Shown: positions 56,617 through 64,000 of the stretch, one piece after another
Position numbering within the stretch: position 1 is the stretch's first letter
Layout of the letters: the number at the start of each line of letters is the position of its first letter
Assembly (NCBI GenBank): GCA_016790285.1
Contig: JAEUPJ010000030.1
Location: 1-64,000, forward strand
Direction of reading: 5' to 3'
Origin: Roseateles sp.
GTDB taxonomy: Bacteria; Pseudomonadota; Gammaproteobacteria; Burkholderiales; Burkholderiaceae_C
Length of the DNA: 64,000 nucleotides
The notes under the pieces: model-generated
What the model saw: the letters and a program-made list of their open reading frames with translations, nothing else
Databases searched by the model: none
Told to the model about the DNA's origin: nothing
Made by a program: the position numbers and the translations under genes

Positions 56617-58815
56617 TCAACGCACCGTCGCGCGTTCGCTGACGACCTTGGGCGTCAGGAAGATCAACAATTCCGTCTTGGACGTGGTGCGGGTCTTGTT
56701 CTTGAACAGATTGCCCAGCACCGGCACGTCGCCCAGCAGCGGGACCTTGTTGATGGTCTCGCCCTCGTCCTGGGTGTAGATGCCGCCGATGACGACCGTG
56801 CCGCCGTTTTCCACCAGCACCTGCGTCTGCACGTGCTTGGTGTTGATGGCATAGCCCTGCGGCGTCAAAGTGCCGCGGCTGTCCTTGTTGACGTCGACGT
56901 TCAGGATGACGCTGCCCTCCGGCGTGATCTGCGGCGTGACCTCGAGCTTGAGGTTGGCCTTGCGGAACGCGATGGACGTCGCACCACTGGCCGTGGCGAC
57001 CTGATAGGGCAGTTCTTCGCCCTGCTCGATGAGCGCCTTGACCTGGTCGGCGGTGATGACGCGCGGGCTGGACACGACCTTGCCCTTGCCATCCGACTCC
57101 AACGCGGAGAGTTCCAGGTTCAGGAAGCGGTTGGCGGTGGCGCTGAACAGCGACAGCGCCACGGTCGCCGCGGTGCCATTGCTGAATGCGTCGGACGACA
57201 CGTTGGCCGGCAGGTTGATGAACTGCGTGTTGTTGTAGTTCGCCGTCGCACCCTGGTTGGTCTGCGAGCCGATGCCGGTGTAGTTGCCGCCGACGGTCAC
57301 GTAGTTGCCGCCGCCGACGCTGTAACCCGGGATGCCGCCCTGCTGACCGCGCAGGTCATTGGCACCCAGCTTGATGCCCAGCGCGCGGCCGAACTTGTCG
57401 TTGGCCTCGACGATGCGGGCCTCGATCAACACCTGGCGCACCGGGATGTCGATCTTGGTGATCATGGCCTGGATCTCTTCGAGCTTGCTGGGCACGTCCG
57501 AGACGAAGAGCTGGTTGGTCCGGGACTCGGAGATCACGCTGCCACGCGGCGACAGGATGCGTGTGCCGCTACCCGAACTGCCGCTGCTGCTGCCACCGCT
57601 GCTACCACTGCCGCTGCCGGAGCCGGAGCCGATGCTCTGGCCGGTCAATCCCTTGGCGATCTCCTCAGCCTTGACGTAGTTCAGCTGGAATGACTGGCTT
57701 CGCAGCGGCTCGAGCTGTGCAATGGCCGCCTTGGATTCGAGGTCAAGCTTTTCCTTGGCCGCCAACTCGTCCTTCGGCGCAATCCACAGCACGTTGCCGG
57801 ACTTCTTCAAACCCAGGCCCTTGGCCTGCATGATGATGTCCAGCGCCTGGTCCCAGGGCACGTCCTTCAGGCGCAGCGTGACATTGCCGGTCACGGTGTC
57901 GCTGGTCACGACGTTGAAGTTGGTGAAGTCGGCAATGACCTGCAGCAGCGCGCGCACTTCGATGTTCTGGAAGTTCAGCGACAGCTTGTCCCCGGCGTAG
58001 CCCGGACCCTGCGTGAGCTTGTTGGGGTCGATCTTCATCGGCCGCACTTCCAGCACGAACTGGTTGTCGCTCTGGTAGGCACTGTGCTCCCAGTTGCCCT
58101 TGGGCTGCACGACCATGCGCACGCGGTCGCCCACCTGGGACGTGGTGATCATCTGGACGGGCGTACCGAAGTCCATGACGTCCACCTTGCGGCGCAGGTT
58201 CTCCGGCACGCTGGAGCGAAGGAACTCGACGACGAGGTTCTGGCCCTGCTGCTGGATGTCCACACCCACCTGGTTGCTCGGCAGGTTCACGACGACGCGG
58301 CCCGCACCATCGGGCCCGCGGCGGAAATCGACATCCCGCAAGGCCTGCGGCGCGGCATTCAGACTTTGCGCGAAGTGCACGGGCTCGCCCGGCGCTTGCG
58401 TCGGCGCAGCCGCCGTGTCGAGCACGACGACGATGGCCGTACCTTCCAGCCTGGCGGTGTAGCCCGACGCGTTGCGCAGGTTCAGCACGACGCGCGAGCG
58501 GTCTCCGGACTGAGCGACATTGGCCGTGCGCAGGTTGCCCTGGTTGAGGTCGACCTGATTGCGCCCGATGCCATTGACGACCCCGGGCAGGTCGATGGCG
58601 ATGCGCGGTGGCGCCTGAACGGTGAAGCCTGCCGGCAACGCGGTCAGCGCTTCGCTGAGTTCAATGCGCACGACATCCACACCCGCCTGCTGGCTGGTAT
58701 TGATGGCGCGTATCTGCGTCTGTGCCCACGCGGCAGGCGAGGCCAGCAGCGCGAGTGCGAATCCCAGCAACCAGCCACGGCCCATCGACTTGCTCTCCTG
58801 CATTGTCTTGTTCAT
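56617..58815 (-). CDS. pilQ: Type IV pilus secretin PilQ
   Basis: PilQ (732 aa) forms the outer-membrane pore for the pilus. A signal peptide ends near SPAAWAQ. Two AMIN domains (residues ~30-250), an N0/STN domain (LSLNFQNIEVRALLQVIADFTNFNVV) and an N1 domain follow. The secretin core ends VPLLGDVPVLGNLFKNKTRTTSKTELLIFL. A Ser/Gly-only insert (~395-425) interrupts N1. Start ATG 58815 has AGGAGAAGGG upstream and overlaps the pilP stop by 4 bp. Confidence 0.96.
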   Translation of the reverse strand: MNKTMQESKSMGRGWLLGFALALLASPAAWAQTQIRAINTSQQAGVDVVRIELSEALTALPAGFTVQAPPRIAIDLPGVVNGIGRNQVDLNQGNLRTANVAQSGDRSRVVLNLRNASGYTARLEGTAIVVVLDTAAAPTQAPGEPVHFAQSLNAAPQALRDVDFRRGPDGAGRVVVNLPSNQVGVDIQQQGQNLVVEFLRSSVPENLRRKVDVMDFGTPVQMITTSQVGDRVRMVVQPKGNWEHSAYQSDNQFVLEVRPMKIDPNKLTQGPGYAGDKLSLNFQNIEVRALLQVIADFTNFNVVTSDTVTGNVTLRLKDVPWDQALDIIMQAKGLGLKKSGNVLWIAPKDELAAKEKLDLESKAAIAQLEPLRSQSFQLNYVKAEEIAKGLTGQSIGSGSGSGSGSSGGSSSGSSGSGTRILSPRGSVISESRTNQLFVSDVPSKLEEIQAMITKIDIPVRQVLIEARIVEANDKFGRALGIKLGANDLRGQQGGIPGYSVGGGNYVTVGGNYTGIGSQTNQGATANYNNTQFINLPANVSSDAFSNGTAATVALSLFSATANRFLNLELSALESDGKGKVVSSPRVITADQVKALIEQGEELPYQVATASGATSIAFRKANLKLEVTPQITPEGSVILNVDVNKDSRGTLTPQGYAINTKHVQTQVLVENGGTVVIGGIYTQDEGETINKVPLLGDVPVLGNLFKNKTRTTSKTELLIFLTPKVVSERATVR
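57543..57636 (-). repeat. Ser/Gly-coding low-complexity tract in pilQ
   Basis: About 30 codons for Ser and Gly in imperfect 6-base units (GSGSGSG, SSGGSSSG). The frame is preserved. This linker lies within the N1/secretin-adjacent region. Confidence 0.6.
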
Positions 58816-59336
58816 CGTCCCTTCTCCTGTAGCTGGAGCGTACTGGTGCGCTCGATCCACTCGCCAGCAGCGTCCTGGACGACTTCTCGCAACGTGATGT
58901 CGGTCTCGCTGATCTTGGTGATCCGACCGAAGTTCTGGCCGAGATAGTCCCCGGCCTTGACGTTGTAGTAGAGGTTGTCGACGCGCAGCAGCGCATAGCG
59001 CTTGCCCTCGCGCGTCATGCTCCCCACCATGGCCATGCTGTCCAGGGGGAAGGCCTCCAACGGTTCCTTGCGGCGGCTGATTTCCGCCGTCAGCAGGGAG
59101 TTCGGCTGGGCCGCCTCCTGCTTGATCGCAACGCTCAGCTTCTGCGTGCTGAACGGGTCCACCCCAGCGGCCGACTCGTAGGGCTGAGGCAAAAACTTCT
59201 TGGGCGGCAGCAGCGGGGCGACGGTCGGCTTGACCTCCTTGCGCTGCTGCTCCATCCATTGACGCAACTCGTCGATGTCGCCGCCGCAACCGGCGAGCAG
59301 CACCGCGCCCGAGAGCGAAATCACCAGGCGCTTCAT
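58812..59336 (-). CDS. pilP: Type IV pilus lipoprotein PilP
   Basis: PilP (174 aa) is the inner-membrane lipoprotein linking PilNO to PilQ. The lipobox is LLAGC. DIDELRQWMEQQRKEVKP and FLPQPYESAAGVDPF are typical, and the C-terminal homology domain (YYNVKAGDYLGQNFGRITKISE) binds the PilQ N0 domain. It overlaps pilO by 4 bp. Confidence 0.95.
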   Translation of the reverse strand: MKRLVISLSGAVLLAGCGGDIDELRQWMEQQRKEVKPTVAPLLPPKKFLPQPYESAAGVDPFSTQKLSVAIKQEAAQPNSLLTAEISRRKEPLEAFPLDSMAMVGSMTREGKRYALLRVDNLYYNVKAGDYLGQNFGRITKISETDITLREVVQDAAGEWIERTSTLQLQEKGR

Positions 59337-60022
59337 TTCTTGCCTCCGGCGGCCTTGGCGGCAGCCTTGCGCTGCTCGGCCACTTCTGCGGAATCGAGGT
59401 AGCGGTAGGTGCGCGCCGTCGCTTCCATCGTGAGCGCCCCGGTCGCATCGCGGGCGTTGGTCGGCGCCACGACGATGAGGTTGTGCAGCGTCACGATGCG
59501 CGAGAGGTTGGACACGTCGGCCGCGAAGGCACCGATGTCGTGATAGCGGCCCGACACCTTCACGGCGATCGGCAACTCGGCGTAGTAGTCCTTGATCAGC
59601 ACCTGGCCTGGGCGGAACAGCTCGAACTGCAGGCCACGACCCACGCCCGCGCTGCTGATGTCAGACAGCAGCGAGTCGATCTCGGCCTTGCCTGGCAACT
59701 GCTTCTCCAGTTGCGTCACGTATTCCTCGACCTGGCTCTTTTGCTTGCGCAGCTCAGGCAGGTTGACGGCTTGCGCGAGCTTGGACTGGTAGTCCTGGCG
59801 CAACTGCGGCTCGCGGGCCCGTTCGGCATCCAGGCCGGCCTCGACGTCGGACAGCAGGAAGGCATAGCCTGCGCCGACCACGGCCAGGATGACGGCCAGC
59901 GCCGCAGCCAGCTTGGGCAGCAAGGGCCACTGCCCCGGCTCCTTCGGGTTGAGTCCCTGGAACTGGCTCGACAGGTCGGCGAACCAGGCGTTCAGATCGA
60001 TCTTGGAGGTAGAGGTGGCCAT
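59333..60022 (-). CDS. pilO: Type IV pilus alignment protein PilO
   Basis: PilO (229 aa) has a short cytosolic start, one membrane segment (LAAALAVILAVVGAGYAFLL), a coiled coil (QLRQDYQSKLAQAVNLPELRKQ) and a ferredoxin-like periplasmic domain (GLQFELFRPGQVLIKDYYAELP). It pairs with PilN to align the motor and secretin. It lies 6 bp after pilN. Confidence 0.95.
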   Translation of the reverse strand: MATSTSKIDLNAWFADLSSQFQGLNPKEPGQWPLLPKLAAALAVILAVVGAGYAFLLSDVEAGLDAERAREPQLRQDYQSKLAQAVNLPELRKQKSQVEEYVTQLEKQLPGKAEIDSLLSDISSAGVGRGLQFELFRPGQVLIKDYYAELPIAVKVSGRYHDIGAFAADVSNLSRIVTLHNLIVVAPTNARDATGALTMEATARTYRYLDSAEVAEQRKAAAKAAGGKK

Positions 60023-60028
60023 GGTCGA

Positions 60029-60634
60029 TCAGCTCTTCTTCTGCGCACCGGATGCGGCCTGGGCCGGATCGCGCGGCGGCTCCTTGATGGAGACCTTCAT
60101 GGAGAAGTCCAGCAGCCGGCGAGCGTCACGGGTGTTGGTCGTGACGGCGGCGAGCTTGACCTCGATCAGGTCGGGCTTGTCCAGCCATTCGGAGCCGCGC
60201 GACACATTGCGCAGGAATTCCGAGACGCGTTCGTTCGTCTGCGCGATGCCGCTGATGACGACGTTCTTGCTGTCCTGCCGGATGGCCGTCAGGTAGATGC
60301 CCTCCGGCGCCAGGCGCGCGAGGTCGTTCAGCAGGTGCACGGGCGTGTTGCGGTCAGTCTGAAGGTCTTCCACCGCGCGCTGGCGCGACTTCAGGGACTC
60401 GATCTCGGTCTTGAGGTCGGCGATGTCCTTGATCTGCGCTTCCAGCCGCGTGATCTCGTTCTGGATGTACTGGTTGTGCGCCTGTTGTTCCGTCGTCAGG
60501 AACTGCAGCAGCAGGAAGATCGCGCCGACGATGCCCGCGCCGGCCAGCGCAGCCGCGCCCATGCCGGCGAAGAACGCCGCCTTGCGCCGCTTGCGCCGCT
60601 CTTCGCGGTAAGGCAGCAGGTTGATCAGGATCAC
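60029..60634 (-). CDS. pilN: Type IV pilus assembly protein PilN
   Basis: PilN (201 aa) begins MILINLLPYREERRKRRK, the conserved cytosolic peptide that binds PilM. One membrane helix and a coiled coil (EITRLEAQIKDIADLKTEIE) follow, then a periplasmic domain that pairs with PilO. It overlaps pilM by 4 bp. Confidence 0.96.
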   Translation of the reverse strand: MILINLLPYREERRKRRKAAFFAGMGAAALAGAGIVGAIFLLLQFLTTEQQAHNQYIQNEITRLEAQIKDIADLKTEIESLKSRQRAVEDLQTDRNTPVHLLNDLARLAPEGIYLTAIRQDSKNVVISGIAQTNERVSEFLRNVSRGSEWLDKPDLIEVKLAAVTTNTRDARRLLDFSMKVSIKEPPRDPAQAASGAQKKS

Positions 60635-61710
60635 TGGAAGAACCTCCGCATCGCGAGGCCGCAGGCGGTGAGATAGGACGGCGCCTCACGACGCAGCTTG
60701 GGTTCGCGCACTGCCGAACCCATGGCCATGTTCTCGAACGGGTTGACCACCATGCAGGCAAAGCCGGTCAGGTCGGTGACACGCTCCTTGAGGCCCGGCA
60801 AGGTGGCCGTGCCACCGGCCAGCATCACGTAATGCACCTTGTGATGCGGCGTGCTGGTGAAGAAGTACTGCAACGCGCGGCCGATCTCCTGAGAGAGGCT
60901 GTCCACGAAGGGGTTGAGCACGCTGCTTTCGTAGTCTTCCGGCAGTTCGTTGGCGAGCTTCTTCTGCTCGGCCTCTTCGAAGGAGAAGCCGTACTGGCGT
61001 GAGATGAGCTGCGTGAGCTGGGAACCACCGAAGGATTGGTCGCGGTCGTACAGCAACTCGTCGTCGCGCAGCACCTTGAGGCTGGTGGTGTCGGCGCCGA
61101 TCTCGAAAAGGGCGACCAGGGCATCCTTGCCCTCGTTGGGCAGCGCAGCGATCAGCCGGCCCATGGCCATGCGGGAAGCATGCGACTCGATGTCCAAAAC
61201 CACCGGGCGAAGTCCGGCCGCCTCGGCCAGACCCTGCCGGTCCTGCACACGGTCCTTGCGGGACGCAGCAATCAGCACCTCGACATCCCCCACCGACGTG
61301 GGGCTCGGGCCGATGACGCAGAAATCCAGGCTGACCTCGTCCAGCGAGAACGGGATGTACTGGTTGGCCTCGGCCTCGACCTGCAGTTCGAGTTCCTCCT
61401 CGCGCAGCCCGGCGGGGAGCATGATCTTCTTGGTGATGACGGCCGACTGCGGCATGGCCAGGGCAGCGTCACGGGTCCTGCTGCCGCTGCGGGCGACGAC
61501 GCGGCGCACGGCGTCCGCGACTTCGTCGAACTTCTCGATCTGACCGTCGGCGATCCAACCCTTCTCGAAGGGTTCGCTGGCGAAACGCTCCAGCACGAAT
61601 TCACCGCTACCGGTCTGGCTGAGTTCCACCAGCTTGACGCTGGAAGAACTGATATCCAGGCCAATCAGGGGAGGGTGCTTGCGACCCAGAAGTGCGTCAA
61701 GTATTCCCAT
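60631..61710 (-). CDS. pilM: Type IV pilus assembly ATPase-like PilM
   Basis: PilM (359 aa) is the actin-like cytosolic protein at the pilus base. It starts with LGLDISSSSVKLVELSQ-like residues (IGLDISSSSVKLVEL, the phosphate-1 loop). LFEIGADTTSLKVL is the phosphate-2 loop, and VMLAGGTATLPGL the adenosine motif. It leads pilMNOPQ and is divergent from the PBP1a gene, as is common in proteobacteria. Confidence 0.96.
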   Translation of the reverse strand: MGILDALLGRKHPPLIGLDISSSSVKLVELSQTGSGEFVLERFASEPFEKGWIADGQIEKFDEVADAVRRVVARSGSRTRDAALAMPQSAVITKKIMLPAGLREEELELQVEAEANQYIPFSLDEVSLDFCVIGPSPTSVGDVEVLIAASRKDRVQDRQGLAEAAGLRPVVLDIESHASRMAMGRLIAALPNEGKDALVALFEIGADTTSLKVLRDDELLYDRDQSFGGSQLTQLISRQYGFSFEEAEQKKLANELPEDYESSVLNPFVDSLSQEIGRALQYFFTSTPHHKVHYVMLAGGTATLPGLKERVTDLTGFACMVVNPFENMAMGSAVREPKLRREAPSYLTACGLAMRRFFQ

Positions 61711-61759
61711 GCCCTTTATCTCCGAGACGTTCCCGACACGGGAGTTACGTTCTGGATTA

Positions 61760-61788
61760 TTAATAAGTTACTTGAATGCTAGCAGCAA
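61760..61788 (-). promoter_or_regulatory. Candidate sigma-70 promoter of pilMNOPQ
   Basis: On the - strand, TTGCTG (61788-61783), a 17-bp spacer and TATTAA (61765-61760) lie ~50 bp before the pilM start, in an A/T-rich patch unusual for this DNA. Confidence 0.5.
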
Positions 61789-61954
61789 AGCCGTTGACAC
61801 CGAACGCAATTTCGGCGCGAGCTCGTAACGCCACGTTGCTAAACATACACGATTCGACCACCTTGCAAGCTCCTGAAAAACACATGGGAAGCGGTCGTAT
61901 GCCACAGGGTTTGGCACCGCGTCTCGCTTAAAAGAGGGACACGACCACGCTTCC

Positions 61955-61960
61955 TATAAT
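61955..61960 (+). promoter_or_regulatory. Candidate -10 box of the PBP1a gene
   Basis: A perfect TATAAT lies 46 bp before the ATG at 62007. No good -35 element is seen 16-18 bp upstream. Confidence 0.4.
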
Positions 61961-62006
61961 CCGCCGCCTCCTCCCAACGCGCCACAAGGGCGCGCCTCGC
62001 CGGCTC

Positions 62007-64000
62007 ATGAATGACAAGCCCCGCTCCGCTGCGTCCAGTTCTTCAGCCGCCGGCTCCCCACCCGCTTCACCCGCAGCGCGCCTCGCGCCCCGCCTCGGGC
62101 GCTGGGCGATGTGGGCGCTCGGGCTGCTGGGGGGCGGCATCCTGGCCGTTGCGCTGCTGGTCGCCCTGGCCCTGGCCCTGGCCTACCCCAACCTGCCCGA
62201 CATCAGCGGCCTGACCGACTACCGCCCCAAGCTCCCCATGCGGGTGTTGTCCAGCGACGGCGTGCTGCTGGGCGAATTCGGCGAGGAGCGGCGCAACTAC
62301 CTGCCGATCCAGCAGATTCCCAAGGTGATGCAGGAGGCGGTCCTCGCCATCGAGGACGCGCGCTTCTACCAGCACGGCGGCGTCGACTACCTGGGCGTCA
62401 TCCGCGCGGGCCTGGCCAACGTGGGCGAGTCCCGCAGCCAGGGCGCCTCCACCATCACCATGCAGGTGGCGCGCAACTTCTACCTGTCCACGGAGAAGAC
62501 CTTCACCCGAAAGATCTACGAGATCCTGCTGGCGCTGAAGATCGAGTCAGCGCTGTCCAAGGAGAAGATCCTCGAGATCTACATGAACCAGATCTTCCTC
62601 GGACACCGCGCGCACGGGTTTGCCGCGGCCAGCGAGATCTACTTCGGCAAGCCGCTGGACAAGGTCAGCATCGCCGAGGCCGCCATGCTTGCCGGCCTGC
62701 CCAAGGCACCGTCGGCCTACAACCCCATCAACAACCCCAAGCGGGCGACGATCCGACAGCAGTACATCATCGAGCGAATGTACGAAACCGGCTACATCAC
62801 CGAGGAGCAGCGCGACGCGGCCAAGGCCGAGAAGCTGCGCATCCGCCCGGTGCAGGAGTCGGCGTCGCATGCCGAGTTCGTCGCGGAGGCGGCGCGCCAG
62901 CTGATCTTCAGCCAGTACGGCGACGAAGCCTACTCGCGCGGCCTGAACGTCTACCTGACCCTCAACAGCGCCGAGCAGAACAGCGCCTACCGCGCCCTGC
63001 GCCGCGGCATCCTCGACTACGAGAAGCGCCAGGTCTACCGCGGGCCGGAGGCCTACGCGGACCTGCCTGGGGACAACAAGGAGCTCGACGCCCGCATCGC
63101 CGAAGCGCTGGGGGACCACCCTGCCAACGACGAACTTCTGGCCGCGGTCGTGCTGGAGGCCGAGCCGAAGAAGGTCACGGCCGTGCTGCAAAGCGGCGAA
63201 GCCATCACCATCCTCGGTGAGGGCCTCAGGCCTGCGACGTCGGGGCTGTCCGAGAAGGGCAACCCCAAGACGCGCATCCGCCGCGGCGCCGTCATCCGCG
63301 TCGTCAAGGGGCCCAAGCAGAAGGACGGCGGAGAGTGGACGATCACCCAGCTGCCGGAGGTCGAAGGCGCCTTCGTGTCGATGGACCCGCGCAACGGCCA
63401 GGTGCGCGCCCTGGTCGGCGGCTTCGACTACGCCAAGAACAAGTTCAACCACGTGACCCAGGCCTGGCGCCAGCCGGGTTCGAGCTTCAAGCCGTTCATC
63501 TATTCCGCGGCGCTCGAAAAAGGCTTCACGCCGGCCACGGTCGTCAACGACGCGCCGCTGTTCTTCGATGCCGGCACCACCGGCAGCCAGCCGTGGGAGC
63601 CCAAGAACTACGACGGCAAGTTCGAAGGCCCGATGCCACTGCGCACGGCGCTGGCCAAGTCCAAGAACATGGTCTCCATCCGTGTGCTGCACTCCATTGG
63701 CGTGAAGTACGCGCAGGACTGGATCACCCGCTTCGGCTTTGAGGCCGAGAAGCACCCGGCCTACCTGACGATGGCGCTGGGCGCCGGCTCCGTCACGCCG
63801 ATGCAGATGGCGCAGGGCTACGCGGTCTTCGCCAATGGTGGCTTTCGCGTCAGCCCGCAGCTCATCGCCCGCATCACCGACAACAAGGGCCGCCAGCTCT
63901 ACGAGGCGGCGCCGGTCGCGCTCTCGGACGATGCCCGCGCCATCGAGCCGCGCAACGCCTTCCTGATGAGCAGCCTGCTGCAGGAAGTCACCCGCAGCGG
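62007..64000 (+). CDS. mrcA: Class A penicillin-binding protein PBP1a (5' part)
   Basis: The first ~664 residues of a bifunctional peptidoglycan synthase; the frame is still open at the window end. After an N-terminal cytosolic stretch and membrane anchor (LGLLGGGILAVALLVALAL), the GT51 transglycosylase shows EDARFYQHGGVD, GASTITMQVARN and EIYMNQIFLG. An OB-like insert follows (near IRRGAVIRVVKG). The transpeptidase has SxxK (GSSFKPF) and SxN (SKN); the KTG box lies beyond the edge. ATG 62007 is chosen because the anchor is preceded by a normal Ser/Ala/Pro-rich tail. It is divergent from pilM, as in many proteobacteria. Confidence 0.95.
   Translation, partial: MNDKPRSAASSSSAAGSPPASPAARLAPRLGRWAMWALGLLGGGILAVALLVALALALAYPNLPDISGLTDYRPKLPMRVLSSDGVLLGEFGEERRNYLPIQQIPKVMQEAVLAIEDARFYQHGGVDYLGVIRAGLANVGESRSQGASTITMQVARNFYLSTEKTFTRKIYEILLALKIESALSKEKILEIYMNQIFLGHRAHGFAAASEIYFGKPLDKVSIAEAAMLAGLPKAPSAYNPINNPKRATIRQQYIIERMYETGYITEEQRDAAKAEKLRIRPVQESASHAEFVAEAARQLIFSQYGDEAYSRGLNVYLTLNSAEQNSAYRALRRGILDYEKRQVYRGPEAYADLPGDNKELDARIAEALGDHPANDELLAAVVLEAEPKKVTAVLQSGEAITILGEGLRPATSGLSEKGNPKTRIRRGAVIRVVKGPKQKDGGEWTITQLPEVEGAFVSMDPRNGQVRALVGGFDYAKNKFNHVTQAWRQPGSSFKPFIYSAALEKGFTPATVVNDAPLFFDAGTTGSQPWEPKNYDGKFEGPMPLRTALAKSKNMVSIRVLHSIGVKYAQDWITRFGFEAEKHPAYLTMALGAGSVTPMQMAQGYAVFANGGFRVSPQLIARITDNKGRQLYEAAPVALSDDARAIEPRNAFLMSSLLQEVTRS

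Overview
The window looks like a piece of a high-GC betaproteobacterial chromosome, most likely Burkholderiales of the Rubrivivax/Leptothrix/Ideonella kind. This is judged from gene content, protein resemblance and operon order; no database search was possible. It holds two large blocks of specialised genes, nitrogen fixation and type IV pili, set among housekeeping operons. Nearly all genes are intact. The two window edges cut nifH on the left and a class A penicillin-binding protein on the right. I see no tRNA, rRNA or CRISPR array, and the only mobile-type gene is a RAYT transposase near 50.5-51.3 kb.

Region 1 (1-12.6 kb, + strand) is a molybdenum nitrogenase cluster: nifH (3' part), nifD, nifK, two uncharacterised genes, an hscB-type J-protein gene, nifE, an alpha/beta-hydrolase gene, nifN, nifX, the NifX-associated DUF269 gene, a DUF683 gene, fdxB, nifQ, a [2Fe-2S] thioredoxin-like ferredoxin, a small protein resembling HepT/DUF86, and an FmdB-type zinc ribbon. 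Together they encode the catalytic protein, the NifEN scaffold for FeMo-cofactor, molybdenum delivery (NifQ), cofactor carriers (NifX and its partner) and electron or Fe-S carriers. nifE and nifN, normally adjacent, are separated here by the hydrolase gene. Each has its own sigma-54 promoter, and both promoters have the same TTTGTCGCA element 67-69 bp upstream. NifK has Tyr at position 99 and Ala at position 188, the pattern reported for the tyrosine-liganded P-cluster of Gluconacetobacter.

Region 2 (12.6-20 kb, - strand) holds an NmrA-like oxidoreductase, an FN3-type lipoprotein, a large MalT-like (LAL) LuxR regulator and a delta-60 repeat lipoprotein. Region 3 (20.2-25.9 kb, + strand) is pilB-pilC-pilD-coaE-zapD-yacG. 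Region 4 (25.9-31.6 kb) is central carbon metabolism: a HAD hydrolase, pgi and tal on the - strand, divergent from zwf and a HexR/RpiR-type regulator on the + strand. A promoter and an imperfect palindrome lie in the divergent gap. Region 5 (31.7-35.6 kb, - strand) is the mlaFEDACB outer-membrane lipid-asymmetry operon with mlaA inside it.

Region 6 (35.9-44.1 kb, + strand) is the minor-pilin cluster pilE-fimT-pilV-pilW-pilX-pilY1, ending in a proline-rich TonB-like protein. Region 7 (44.2-50.4 kb, - strand) is gltBD, glutamate synthase, the route by which fixed ammonium enters glutamate. A RAYT gene with its own flanking repeats follows. Region 8 (51.3-61.7 kb, - strand) is pilMNOPQ, then an Ig-repeat lipoprotein, aroK, aroB and a dGTPase-like gene. 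The window ends in a divergent PBP1a gene. Both halves of the pilus machine (motor/peptidase/minor pilins and secretin/alignment complex) are therefore present, though the retraction ATPases pilT/pilU are not seen.
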